From contig NZ_BAMV01000014.1 in the NCBI RefSeq assembly GCF_000963925.1, positions 1 to 54,429 of the forward strand: DNA of 54,429 nt. The letters are read 5' to 3'. Every line of letters starts with the position of its first letter. Positions within the stretch are counted from its first letter, which is position 1. The notes below the pieces were generated by a model that worked only from the letters and a program-made list of their open reading frames with translations, ran no database searches and was not told the DNA's origin. Position numbers and translations under genes: made by a program. This DNA comes from Acetobacter cibinongensis (lineage in GTDB: Bacteria; Pseudomonadota; Alphaproteobacteria; Acetobacterales; Acetobacteraceae). Below, piece after piece: positions 8,232 through 15,766 of this stretch.

Positions 8232-8861
8232 TCAAGCTGGTCGGCTTCTTAGAAGAAGGGCTGCGAACCCGACGAAAATTGCTCCGGTGATGCGGTTGAA
8301 AACGCGTTTGATGGAAGGGCGGATCAGATAGTGAGACAAGGAGCGCCCACCAGCAGCATAAATCACATACCAGAAACACTCGACGGCTGCGAAGCTTGCG
8401 ACAAGGATCGCAAACTGAGGAGCCTGTGCAGCACTGGGACTGACAAACTGAGGCAGGAACGCTGTTGCAAATAAAATAAGCTTGGGATTACTGATGCCGA
8501 TAATAAAGCCGCCTCTAAACAGAGTAGTCGCGGGGAGTGAAGTAGAGAGTTTGTCTTCGCCAACATCAAGGGCTGCAACGTCGCTACGCCATGCCTTAAT
8601 GCCAAGATAAAGTAGATAGGCAACACCGACATATCTCAAGATTTCAAATACACCCGGAAGCGTCATAAGCAGCGTGGTTAACCCTAATGCTGAGGCAGCT
8701 AAGACGGTTACAAGTGCCGTCAGGCAACCAGCCATAGCCGCAATGCTTCGCTTCATCCCAAAATCAACGCTGCGTGACAGAATGTGCAGCATGTTGGGAC
8801 CCGGCGTACCAGAAAGCAGAAAAACCGCAGCTATAAAAAGCCACCACGTATGAAGTGTCAT
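8232..8861 (-). CDS. LysE/RhtB-family amino-acid exporter
   Basis: This 209-residue inner-membrane protein has about six hydrophobic segments, and the family motif SGTPGPNMLHILSRS near residue 15. LysE/RhtB proteins export basic or neutral amino acids such as lysine, threonine or homoserine. The start ATG 8861 follows AGGAAGAGG. The longer frame from 8954 overlaps the aminotransferase gene and adds non-family residues. The gene lies 43 bp after the aminotransferase stop on the same strand, so the two are probably cotranscribed. Confidence 0.88.
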   Translation of the reverse strand: MTLHTWWLFIAAVFLLSGTPGPNMLHILSRSVDFGMKRSIAAMAGCLTALVTVLAASALGLTTLLMTLPGVFEILRYVGVAYLLYLGIKAWRSDVAALDVGEDKLSTSLPATTLFRGGFIIGISNPKLILFATAFLPQFVSPSAAQAPQFAILVASFAAVECFWYVIYAAGGRSLSHYLIRPSIKRVFNRITGAIFVGFAALLLRSRPA

Positions 8862-8904
8862 AACACAGCCTCTTCCTGACCAAGAACAAAAACGTAAAAT
8901 ACTT

Positions 8905-10098
8905 TTAAGACTGCAACCCTCTATCCGGAAAGTGGGTTTTACTTTTCTTTGCAATGGAATCAGCTATTCTTTGGCAGCCTTCCTCAATGTCGTCCTTTTT
9001 TCCGGCAAAGGATAGTCGAATATATTTGGCCCCTTGGTGGCGATCAAAATCTATCCCGGGAGCGACTGACACGCCTGCTTCGTGGAGAAGGTCGCGTGCA
9101 AAGACCATGCTGTCATTGGTAAGGTGACTGACGTCTGTATAAATGAAGAAGCCACCATCTGGCGGATGGAAAGAGGTAAGGCCAATTTCGGGCAAACGCC
9201 TGAGCAAGTATTCTCTATTGTCCGCATAGCCTGCTTTGACGGCTTCAAGTTCCTCCTTGGCATCGAAAGCAGCCAGAGCTGTGACCTGAGATAGTTCGTT
9301 AACACTCAGAGCAAGGTTCTGCGCCAGACATTCGGCTGTGCGGGCCATTCCCTCTGGCATGATCATCCAACCGATGCGCCAGCCCGTCATACAATAGTAT
9401 TTTGAGAAACTGTTGATGACGATAGCATCATCAGAAAATTTCAGTGCGCTGACTGTTGGAAAATCATATACTAACCCGTGATAGATCTCATCCATGATCA
9501 ACCGGATACCATAATCTGTGCAGCAGTTTACCACTGCTTCGAGACGATCAGGCCCCATCATGGTACCGTCAGGATTATTGGGGCTGGCCAGAACAATTCC
9601 CTTCAGCGGCTTTTTTGCATGAGCCTGTGCAATCTGTTTTGGTGTAACCGTCCAGCGTGATTCTTGCGTTGTGGGGATTTCAACACAGTCGAGACCAAGT
9701 GTTTTCAGGATATTTCGGTAAGCTGGATAACCGGGGGTTGGAATAGCGACACAATCGCCAACGTCGAAGAGGGCAAGGAAGGCCAATGTGAAAGCGGCGG
9801 AGGACCCGGTTGTGACTGCGACACGCTCGGGTGAAATATCCAAGCCGTATGTTTCCTGATAATGATGCGCTATTCGTGTCCGGAGCGCTGGTATACCAAG
9901 AGCTTCCGTATAGCCAATCCGCCCATGGCTGAGCATTTCAGAAGCTGCAATACGAGCCCGCTGAGGAGTGGGTGCGCTGGGCTGACCGATGGCCAGATGA
10001 ATGATGGACTGCCCAGACCGCTCCAGTTTCAGGGCTTCAGACATGATGTCAATGGCATGAAAGGGGGCGACAACACTACGATGGGACAGGCGTATCAT
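8905..10098 (-). CDS. Class I/II pyridoxal-phosphate aminotransferase
   Basis: This 397-residue fold-type I aminotransferase is of the AspC/AAT-I alpha type. Cofactor features are visible: the Schiff-base lysine Lys233 in NSFSKYYCMTGWRIGW, Asp203 in MDEIYHG, the SPNNPDG motif, and the C-terminal YIRLSFA arginine that binds substrate carboxylate. It transfers an amino group between an amino acid and an oxo-acid in the cytosol. The substrate cannot be read from sequence. I prefer ATG 10098; the alternative TTG at 10116 adds six residues. It is in an apparent operon with the LysE-type exporter. Confidence 0.88.
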   Translation of the reverse strand: MIRLSHRSVVAPFHAIDIMSEALKLERSGQSIIHLAIGQPSAPTPQRARIAASEMLSHGRIGYTEALGIPALRTRIAHHYQETYGLDISPERVAVTTGSSAAFTLAFLALFDVGDCVAIPTPGYPAYRNILKTLGLDCVEIPTTQESRWTVTPKQIAQAHAKKPLKGIVLASPNNPDGTMMGPDRLEAVVNCCTDYGIRLIMDEIYHGLVYDFPTVSALKFSDDAIVINSFSKYYCMTGWRIGWMIMPEGMARTAECLAQNLALSVNELSQVTALAAFDAKEELEAVKAGYADNREYLLRRLPEIGLTSFHPPDGGFFIYTDVSHLTNDSMVFARDLLHEAGVSVAPGIDFDRHQGAKYIRLSFAGKKDDIEEGCQRIADSIAKKSKTHFPDRGLQS

Positions 10099-10406
10099 AA
10101 GTAAGGTCCAGAGCAAAAAATTAACTGAAAAAATCGATAACCATGGGTGAGTGATTTTTTATTGTACCATCTCCACCCATGTGACTTGGGACAGTTTCCA
10201 ACATCTCAGAAAAGAGTCATTTTAGCTTTCAGCCCAAGCGAATCACGATACTTCCTGTTCTCAAGACATGCACCCTCATGCAGAACAACGAAGATCGGGT
10301 GTTGCCATATCTATGTGAGCGCTAGTGTCTTACTGTCCTGAGGTAGGAAGACGCCCAAACCGTCGGTGCATCAGGACGATCTCAAACCTGATGGTATTTC
10401 GATTTT
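10099..10406. other. Intergenic stretch between aminotransferase and PhzF-like gene
   Basis: These 308 bp lie between two genes on the minus strand, so they should hold the aminotransferase promoter. I see no clear motif, repeat or open frame. Confidence 0.4.
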
Positions 10407-11279
10407 TTAGATATGAATCTGCCCGTCCACGCAGGTTACGCAGGCTCCGCCAATCCGGACAATGCCATGCGCAGCTGTTTCCACGACAATATGACCTGAC
10501 CGTCCACGCTTTTCCCCCTGCGTAGCGCAATACTGCCCTCCCTCTTCAGAGAGTTGGCCATGGGCAACCCGAAACGCTGCAACGGCTCCGTTCCCGCTGC
10601 CACAGACGGGATCTTCATCAACGCCGCAGGACGGAGCAAAGGATCGCACCTCAACGGCCGAAGGACTACCGTCTGGATAGGCGCCATAAAGTGAGAGGCC
10701 AGTCACACTAAGTTTGCGTTCAAATCGTGCTAAGCGAGAAAAATCGGGCTTGAGATCCAGGAGGGTTGCAGCATCCGCGACTTGAGCCACAATCCAGACA
10801 GCTCCAACATTGACGATTGCAGGGGGAATATCCGAGCGCACTTTTTGCCCAATGATTGTTTCTAGCTCTGTAATATCTTCCGGGTTCAAAGGCTCGATAG
10901 CCGCGTGTGGCATATCCAGCGTCAGTATCTGGGTGCCTTTGCTTTCCTGAACGGCGATTCGGATCAGTCCCTGACCACATTCCTGAATGACATAACCGTC
11001 TTTTGCCTTGATCAACCCGGCTTCAAGGGCCGCATGAGCACTGCCTAGAGTGGGATGACCAGCGAAGGGCAACTCGGAATGAGGTGTGAAGATACGAAGC
11101 CGATAATCAGCGTTTTCCTGCGTGGCTGGTAAAATGAAAGTTGTTTCAGAAAGATTGGTCCAGCCTGCAATATCCTGCATCTGTTGATCACTCAAACCCT
11201 GAGCGTCCATCACCACGGCAACCGGGTTGCCTTTGAACGGGCTGGAGGAAAAAGCATCGACAACTTTATAAGAACGCAT
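10407..11279 (-). CDS. PhzF-family isomerase/epimerase
   Basis: This 290-residue protein has the two-lobed diaminopimelate-epimerase-like fold of the PhzF family. The catalytic glutamate is Glu45 in NLSETTFIL. The substrate loops FTPHSELPFAGHPTLGSA (near 65) and DEDPVCGSGNGAVAAF (near 220) are present. Family members isomerise small cyclic or amino-acid-like acids; most are of unknown substrate. ATG 11279 is preceded by AAAGG. It lies in the same amino-acid cluster as the racemase, aminotransferase and exporter, but has its own 308-bp spacer. Confidence 0.85.
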   Translation of the reverse strand: MRSYKVVDAFSSSPFKGNPVAVVMDAQGLSDQQMQDIAGWTNLSETTFILPATQENADYRLRIFTPHSELPFAGHPTLGSAHAALEAGLIKAKDGYVIQECGQGLIRIAVQESKGTQILTLDMPHAAIEPLNPEDITELETIIGQKVRSDIPPAIVNVGAVWIVAQVADAATLLDLKPDFSRLARFERKLSVTGLSLYGAYPDGSPSAVEVRSFAPSCGVDEDPVCGSGNGAVAAFRVAHGQLSEEGGQYCATQGEKRGRSGHIVVETAAHGIVRIGGACVTCVDGQIHI

Positions 11280-11708
11280 CAATCAGGGCCTTTCCTACAG
11301 CGAGAGGCGAGTTAAAGGGAACCGCAGGCGACAGAGAGCGGTAAGCTAGTTCAGCAACATGCATAGGAGCACAAGCTTCGTAAAGCGAGCTTCTTAGGCA
11401 GTAAAAACACATGGCTCATATACCTACCTTTTACTCTAAATCTGTTGAGTCACAACAACTCACTGAGTTCAATTAATTACTACGGCTAGGCCCCTGTTTG
11501 ACGTATTGTGCAAACGTTCTGTGCCGACTGGTATGATATTCCTGATATCGGGTTACGGCAGGAGAAAACACAAGGATTATTCTCATTAAATAGAACGTTT
11601 CGTCATTTTTCTGCGTAGAAACATAAGTGCTTTTGTGCTGAGATAACTCTGTCTTACATAACAATTTTATAGCTCTTCACAGTGAACAGAGAGAGGATAG
11701 AAATTCTC
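11280..11708. other. Divergent promoter region before nitroreductase
   Basis: The region separates the minus-strand phzF-like gene from the plus-strand nitroreductase. It contains a small TGAGT-CACAACA-ACTCA inverted repeat near 11444-11461 and otherwise AT-rich sequence. A 63-residue minus-strand open frame (11473-11664) has no family resemblance and is not called. Confidence 0.35.
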
Positions 11709-12317
11709 ATGGTTTCGGCGAACACACATAAAAGAAGCTCTTCTGCGGCTCCGTTCATTCTGGAGCGCTGGTCGCCCCGTGCGTTCGTTCCGAGTGATAT
11801 AGCCCAGACAGAGCTTCTGGCTTTACTGGAAGCTGGTCGCTGGGCACCATCCGCGTATAATCGTCAACCATGGCGTTTTATTTATGCACGACGCTCTACG
11901 CCGGAGTGGGAGCGCTTTTTATCTTTGTTGGTGCCATTTAATCGTGCTTGGGCAGAACATGCCTCTGCCGTGGTGTATGTGGCATCCCACCGCACTATAA
12001 AAGATGAAAAGACAGGCGTGACGCAGGATAATCCCACTCACGCTTTTGATGCGGGAGCTGCTAGCTTGCTCATTCAGCTTCAAGCTTTTCATGATGGATG
12101 GGTAGCCCATCCGGTCAGTGGTTTTGACCATGAAGCAGCACAGAGGCAGTTCAACGTTCCCGAAGAGTACGTGCTGCATGCTGCACTTATAATCGGTCGT
12201 TTGGGAGAAAAAGAAAGCTTGCCAGAGTATTTACAGAGTAAAGAGCAACTCTCAGATCGTCTTCCATTAGCCAATGTGGCATTTTCTGGGGCATGGCCAG
12301 AAGCCGATGTGAGTTAA
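11709..12317 (+). CDS. Nitroreductase-family flavoprotein
   Basis: This protein of about 202 residues has the nitroreductase fold. Seen motifs are the N-terminal RWSPRAF (FMN contact), EAGRWAPSAYNRQPWRF near residue 45, and the C-terminal LIIGRLGE. Such FMN enzymes reduce nitro groups, quinones or flavins with NAD(P)H. ATG 11709 is preceded by GAGAGAGGA; an upstream GTG at 11682 would add nine residues. It sits beside a block of flavin-dependent monooxygenases that need reduced FMN, so a role as flavin reductase is possible but unproven. A strong terminator follows. Confidence 0.82.
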   Translation: MVSANTHKRSSSAAPFILERWSPRAFVPSDIAQTELLALLEAGRWAPSAYNRQPWRFIYARRSTPEWERFLSLLVPFNRAWAEHASAVVYVASHRTIKDEKTGVTQDNPTHAFDAGAASLLIQLQAFHDGWVAHPVSGFDHEAAQRQFNVPEEYVLHAALIIGRLGEKESLPEYLQSKEQLSDRLPLANVAFSGAWPEADVS

Positions 12318-12335
12318 GACCTGCAAGATAAATGT

Positions 12336-12370
12336 GCCACGTTTCTTATTGTATCAATAGGGAACGTGGC
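12336..12370. terminator. Bidirectional terminator between convergent genes
   Basis: GCCACGTT (12336-12343) pairs with AACGTGGC (12363-12370). Inside, TATTG pairs with CAATA, giving one long hairpin. It sits between the convergent nitroreductase and luciferase-like genes, exactly where a shared terminator is expected. Confidence 0.75.
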
Positions 12371-12408
12371 AACTTCTTATAAAAACTGTGCCGAATTAAA
12401 AGGGGAGG

Positions 12409-13386
12409 CTATTGACCTGAATAACGGCTTTGCCAGCCAAATTTTGGTGCGATCTCGTTCGCAATAATGTCCAGCCGTTTAATAGCATCATCAATCGTAC
12501 TACTGGCCGATTGCACAACGACGATAAAGTCTGTCAAATAACCAAATAGGCAGGGGTCTTTTTGTAGGCTAGAAGTAATATCGCCCACGCTTCCATGATG
12601 AACATTCAATTTATCTATAATATCAGCAACGGATATTTCTCCAGCCGCCAATTTTTCTCGTTTTAGCCAGTCTCCAAAAGGCTTTAAATCTGGGGCAAGC
12701 TCCTGCTGTGCAGTTTGGCGGTCCGTTGCAGGAAAGACTGCGCGAATAATGCCAAGACGGGGTTTCTCATTCTTATTGTCCCATGTGTTGAGGTATGCTT
12801 CAGCCAGAGGCTTTTGTACTGTTGCAGGGTTATGCACTGCCGTGCCTAGTAGAAAGCCGTTACTCTGGTGTGCTGCCAATACAGCTCCTTCAGGCGTGCT
12901 ATGTGAGTGCCATAATTTTTTCCGTAAAATTTGAGCATCTGGTAAGGATGAATTTTCAAACTGGTTCTGTAAGACGTTTAATTTATTATTGAATATGTCA
13001 GACCGTTTTTCATACTCCACATTGAAAGCGGGAAATGACACGACATTAGCGCCACCGCTGCCCAACCCAAGCTGGACGCGCTTGTTACTTAAGCTATTGA
13101 GCACAGTTGCATCTTCCGCCAAGCGTATAGGGTCTTCAAAAGGTAAAACCGTAATGCCTGTTGCCAGATGAATGTGCTGCGTGTGTGCCGCTATGGCAGA
13201 AAGTAGCAGGAGCGGGGAGGGTGAAAGACCTGTGCCGCGTGAAAGATGGTGCTGTGCAATCCAACCGCTCTCATAACCAAACTTTTCTGCGGCCACAAAA
13301 AGTTTGATCAGGTTGTTATAGGTTATCTGCGGTTCAGCGTCAGCGCTGACATGTGTTAAAAAACCCAGTTTGAAAGGGTTTGTCAT
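12409..13386 (-). CDS. LLM-class (luciferase-like) flavin-dependent monooxygenase
   Basis: This 325-residue protein has the bacterial luciferase TIM-barrel fold. Typical strings are GWIAQHHL near residue 42, IHLATGITVLPFEDPIRLAEDA near 72 and RVQLGLGSGG near 103. Family members use reduced FMN and oxygen to oxidise small organic molecules. The substrate is not known. It is the last gene of an apparent minus-strand operon (TonB receptor, 440-aa monooxygenase, two LLM enzymes), starting 6 bp after the previous stop. It is a paralogue of its upstream neighbour. Confidence 0.85.
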   Translation of the reverse strand: MTNPFKLGFLTHVSADAEPQITYNNLIKLFVAAEKFGYESGWIAQHHLSRGTGLSPSPLLLLSAIAAHTQHIHLATGITVLPFEDPIRLAEDATVLNSLSNKRVQLGLGSGGANVVSFPAFNVEYEKRSDIFNNKLNVLQNQFENSSLPDAQILRKKLWHSHSTPEGAVLAAHQSNGFLLGTAVHNPATVQKPLAEAYLNTWDNKNEKPRLGIIRAVFPATDRQTAQQELAPDLKPFGDWLKREKLAAGEISVADIIDKLNVHHGSVGDITSSLQKDPCLFGYLTDFIVVVQSASSTIDDAIKRLDIIANEIAPKFGWQSRYSGQ

Positions 13387-13392
13387 GGTTAT

Positions 13393-14385
13393 TTATGCTC
13401 CCCCAAAAAGAGAATTTATGGCTGGAACAATCTGCTCTGTATAAAGACGCAATCTGTGGGATGCCTGATCTGCAGATGTGGAGAAAGTCTGCACTTGGGC
13501 TGCAAAGTGAGAGACTGATCCTAGTGTGGGGTCTTGAGAGAGGTCTTCAATAATTTCTTCCGGATGCCCCCAAAAAACTCCCGCGTTTTTCAAGTAAGTC
13601 TGTAGGCTGTTAGCACTTGCTTCTGGTATAAACCTTCGTACATAGCGTAAAATGTCACTTCCAATCTCAGCCTCAACCGTTTTTTTATCGGCTCCGGGGA
13701 TGATGGCGCGCATGAACGCTATGCGTGCTGGTGTTTGCGGTTTCTGGGTACGCCAGGTGTTTAAATACTGTTCTATCAACAGTGAATGCGCGGGCTTGTC
13801 CGGAGGCTGAGGGGCAAGGATAAGCCCGTTTCCACGTTCTGCGACAGCGCAACTATTACGGCTGCTTTCCCATATTTTATGCACAAGGTCAGGAACTGGT
13901 GGAGAGAGAACCAGATCATCTATAATATTTTTCCCGGCAAGAGCATTCGTTAGCGTGGCAATATGATCATCATAGAGTTTGTTACGATTTTCTACCGGAA
14001 TACCAAAATGATCGAAGCTTTCCGTATCAAACCCTTTGCCAAGCCCCAACTCCAGCCGTCCATCACTCAGAACATTCAGCACTGCTGCATCTTCTGCCAG
14101 ACGTAATGCCGGCTCAAGAGGGAGAATAATAACGGCAGTACCAAGCTGGATATGGCGTGTGTGTTGTGCCGCGTGAGCCAACCATACGAGAGGTGAGGGC
14201 AGGGCGCCGGTTTCTGTATGAAAGTGGTGTTGCGCCACCCAGCCTGTCGTCAGACCAGTTTGTTCAGCCTGTTTTAATAACGACAAGCCGGAATGGTAAG
14301 CTGACAAGGTGGTGTTGATGGACGGAGTGTAAAATCTGTTAAGGAAACCAAAGGTCAGTTTTGTTTTGCCATTATTTTTAGTCAT
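13393..14385 (-). CDS. LLM-class (luciferase-like) flavin-dependent monooxygenase
   Basis: This protein of about 330 residues belongs to the same family as the downstream gene. It shares GWVAQHHFHTETGALPSPL, IQLGTAVIILPLEPALRLAED and RLELGLGKGFDTE at matching positions. I take ATG 14385 (MTKNNGKTKLTFGF) because the family consensus starts there and this leaves 13 bp after the previous stop. Starts at 14406 or 14433 would overlap it. The tandem arrangement suggests either duplication with diverged substrates or a two-subunit enzyme like LuxA/LuxB. Confidence 0.83.
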   Translation of the reverse strand: MTKNNGKTKLTFGFLNRFYTPSINTTLSAYHSGLSLLKQAEQTGLTTGWVAQHHFHTETGALPSPLVWLAHAAQHTRHIQLGTAVIILPLEPALRLAEDAAVLNVLSDGRLELGLGKGFDTESFDHFGIPVENRNKLYDDHIATLTNALAGKNIIDDLVLSPPVPDLVHKIWESSRNSCAVAERGNGLILAPQPPDKPAHSLLIEQYLNTWRTQKPQTPARIAFMRAIIPGADKKTVEAEIGSDILRYVRRFIPEASANSLQTYLKNAGVFWGHPEEIIEDLSQDPTLGSVSHFAAQVQTFSTSADQASHRLRLYTEQIVPAINSLFGGA

Positions 14386-14398
14386 GGAAGATCCATTG

Positions 14399-15721
14399 CT
14401 AAGCATGGAGGGGTGATGGCACGTCAAACCCAAAATGGCTTCTTAACGTGTTGCCTGAGTAATGTTTTTTGAATCGCCCCCGCTTCTGGAGTTCAGGCAC
14501 GACCAGTTCAACAAAATCTTCTATTCCGCCGGGGTCATGCGTAAAAAACAGGTTGAACCCATCAGCAGCGTAACTGTCGTACCATTCTTCAAAGCGGTCT
14601 GCTATGTCTTCTGCTGTTCCGACAATTGCATTTCTTGCAGCTAGGTGAAGATAAAGCTGCCGAATGGACAATTGCTTTTCTTTCGCCAGCGCAACAGCAA
14701 AATCCCGTCTGCTGCCTTTATTGCCAATGGGAATATCGGGTAGAGGACCATCGATATCATCGTGGCTGAGGTCTATATCGTCACCCAATGTATCCGCCAA
14801 AAGTCGGCGGCCAAGCACAGGATCAATGAGATTTTGTAATTGCTCGAAGAAATCTTCTGCTTCTTGTCGTGTTTTTCCAACAACAGGTGTTATGCCTGGA
14901 AGAATACGAATGCTCTCTTTCGCTCTCCCAAACTGAGAGGCCATCGTTTTAATGTCATGATAATAATGTTGTGCTGCTTTTATCTCATCATGTGGTGAGA
15001 AAATAATTTCGGCAATGCGTGCGGCAAGCTGTTTTCCGCTCTCAGAGGCACCCGCCTGAACTAAAACCGGCTCGCCCTGTGGCGTGCGCGAAATATTAAG
15101 GGGGCCTTCTACCGCAAAATGCTTTCCTTTGTGGTGAATATTTTTCACCTTTTCAGGTATAAAATAGCGACTGTTTTTGGCATCCTTGACTACGGCCCCG
15201 TCTTCCCACGACTGCCAGAGTTTTCTTACGACATCAACAAACTCTTCTGCTCTATTATAACGCTCATTATGAAGGAGATGGGTATCTCGGCCAAAATTTC
15301 GTGCCTCTGCGCCAACCACCGAGGTCACAACATTCCAGCCAGCCCGCCCACCGGAGAGATGGTCGAGGGAGGCAAATTTGCGCGCGATATGATAGGGTTC
15401 GTTATAGCTGGTTGTGGCTGTCGCAATAAGCCCGATATGCTGTGTGACACCTGCAAGATAGGACAGCAGGGTTAGGGGCTCATAATGTTCACCGCGAGAT
15501 GTACGGGTGAGGGCCTCCAGATCTTGCCCCCATAACGCGACAACATCCGCAACGAAAACGGCATCAAGCAGCCCTTTTTCCGCTATCTGGGCTATATGAG
15601 CGTAGGTTTGAATGTTCAGGCCAGCACCGCCTTGGCCTTTTGGGTGCTGCCATGCCGCCAAGTGATGCCCGCCATTATTGATCATGGCGAGCAAGTTCAT
15701 GTGCCCGGCTCTTTTACTCAT
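14399..15721 (-). CDS. NtaA/SnaA/DszA-family FMNH2-dependent monooxygenase
   Basis: This 440-residue protein belongs to the luciferase-fold group that includes nitrilotriacetate monooxygenase NtaA, dibenzothiophene-sulfone monooxygenase DszA and YxeK. Group strings are seen in order: HHLAAWQHP near residue 19, SYNEPYHIARKFASLDHLS near 106, GWNVVTS near 129, PVLVQAGASESGKQLAAR near 225, ADGFNL near 396 and the C-terminal VVPELQKRGRF-KHYSGNTLR. It needs reduced FMN from a separate reductase. Two paralogues lie at 18642 and 35116. Its place after a TonB receptor (45-bp gap) suggests it acts on a compound imported through that receptor. Confidence 0.87.
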   Translation of the reverse strand: MSKRAGHMNLLAMINNGGHHLAAWQHPKGQGGAGLNIQTYAHIAQIAEKGLLDAVFVADVVALWGQDLEALTRTSRGEHYEPLTLLSYLAGVTQHIGLIATATTSYNEPYHIARKFASLDHLSGGRAGWNVVTSVVGAEARNFGRDTHLLHNERYNRAEEFVDVVRKLWQSWEDGAVVKDAKNSRYFIPEKVKNIHHKGKHFAVEGPLNISRTPQGEPVLVQAGASESGKQLAARIAEIIFSPHDEIKAAQHYYHDIKTMASQFGRAKESIRILPGITPVVGKTRQEAEDFFEQLQNLIDPVLGRRLLADTLGDDIDLSHDDIDGPLPDIPIGNKGSRRDFAVALAKEKQLSIRQLYLHLAARNAIVGTAEDIADRFEEWYDSYAADGFNLFFTHDPGGIEDFVELVVPELQKRGRFKKHYSGNTLRSHFGFDVPSPLHA

Positions 15722-15766
15722 GATGAGGGATCCTTGTAAAAAAGGGGTAAGCCCTGTCCAGGCAGG

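Noticed and set aside
7241..10410. Similar 17-mers (ATGGT-TTTCGATTTTT) at 7257 and 10390
   Set aside because: The match is short, AT-rich and does not extend, so chance is the simplest explanation.
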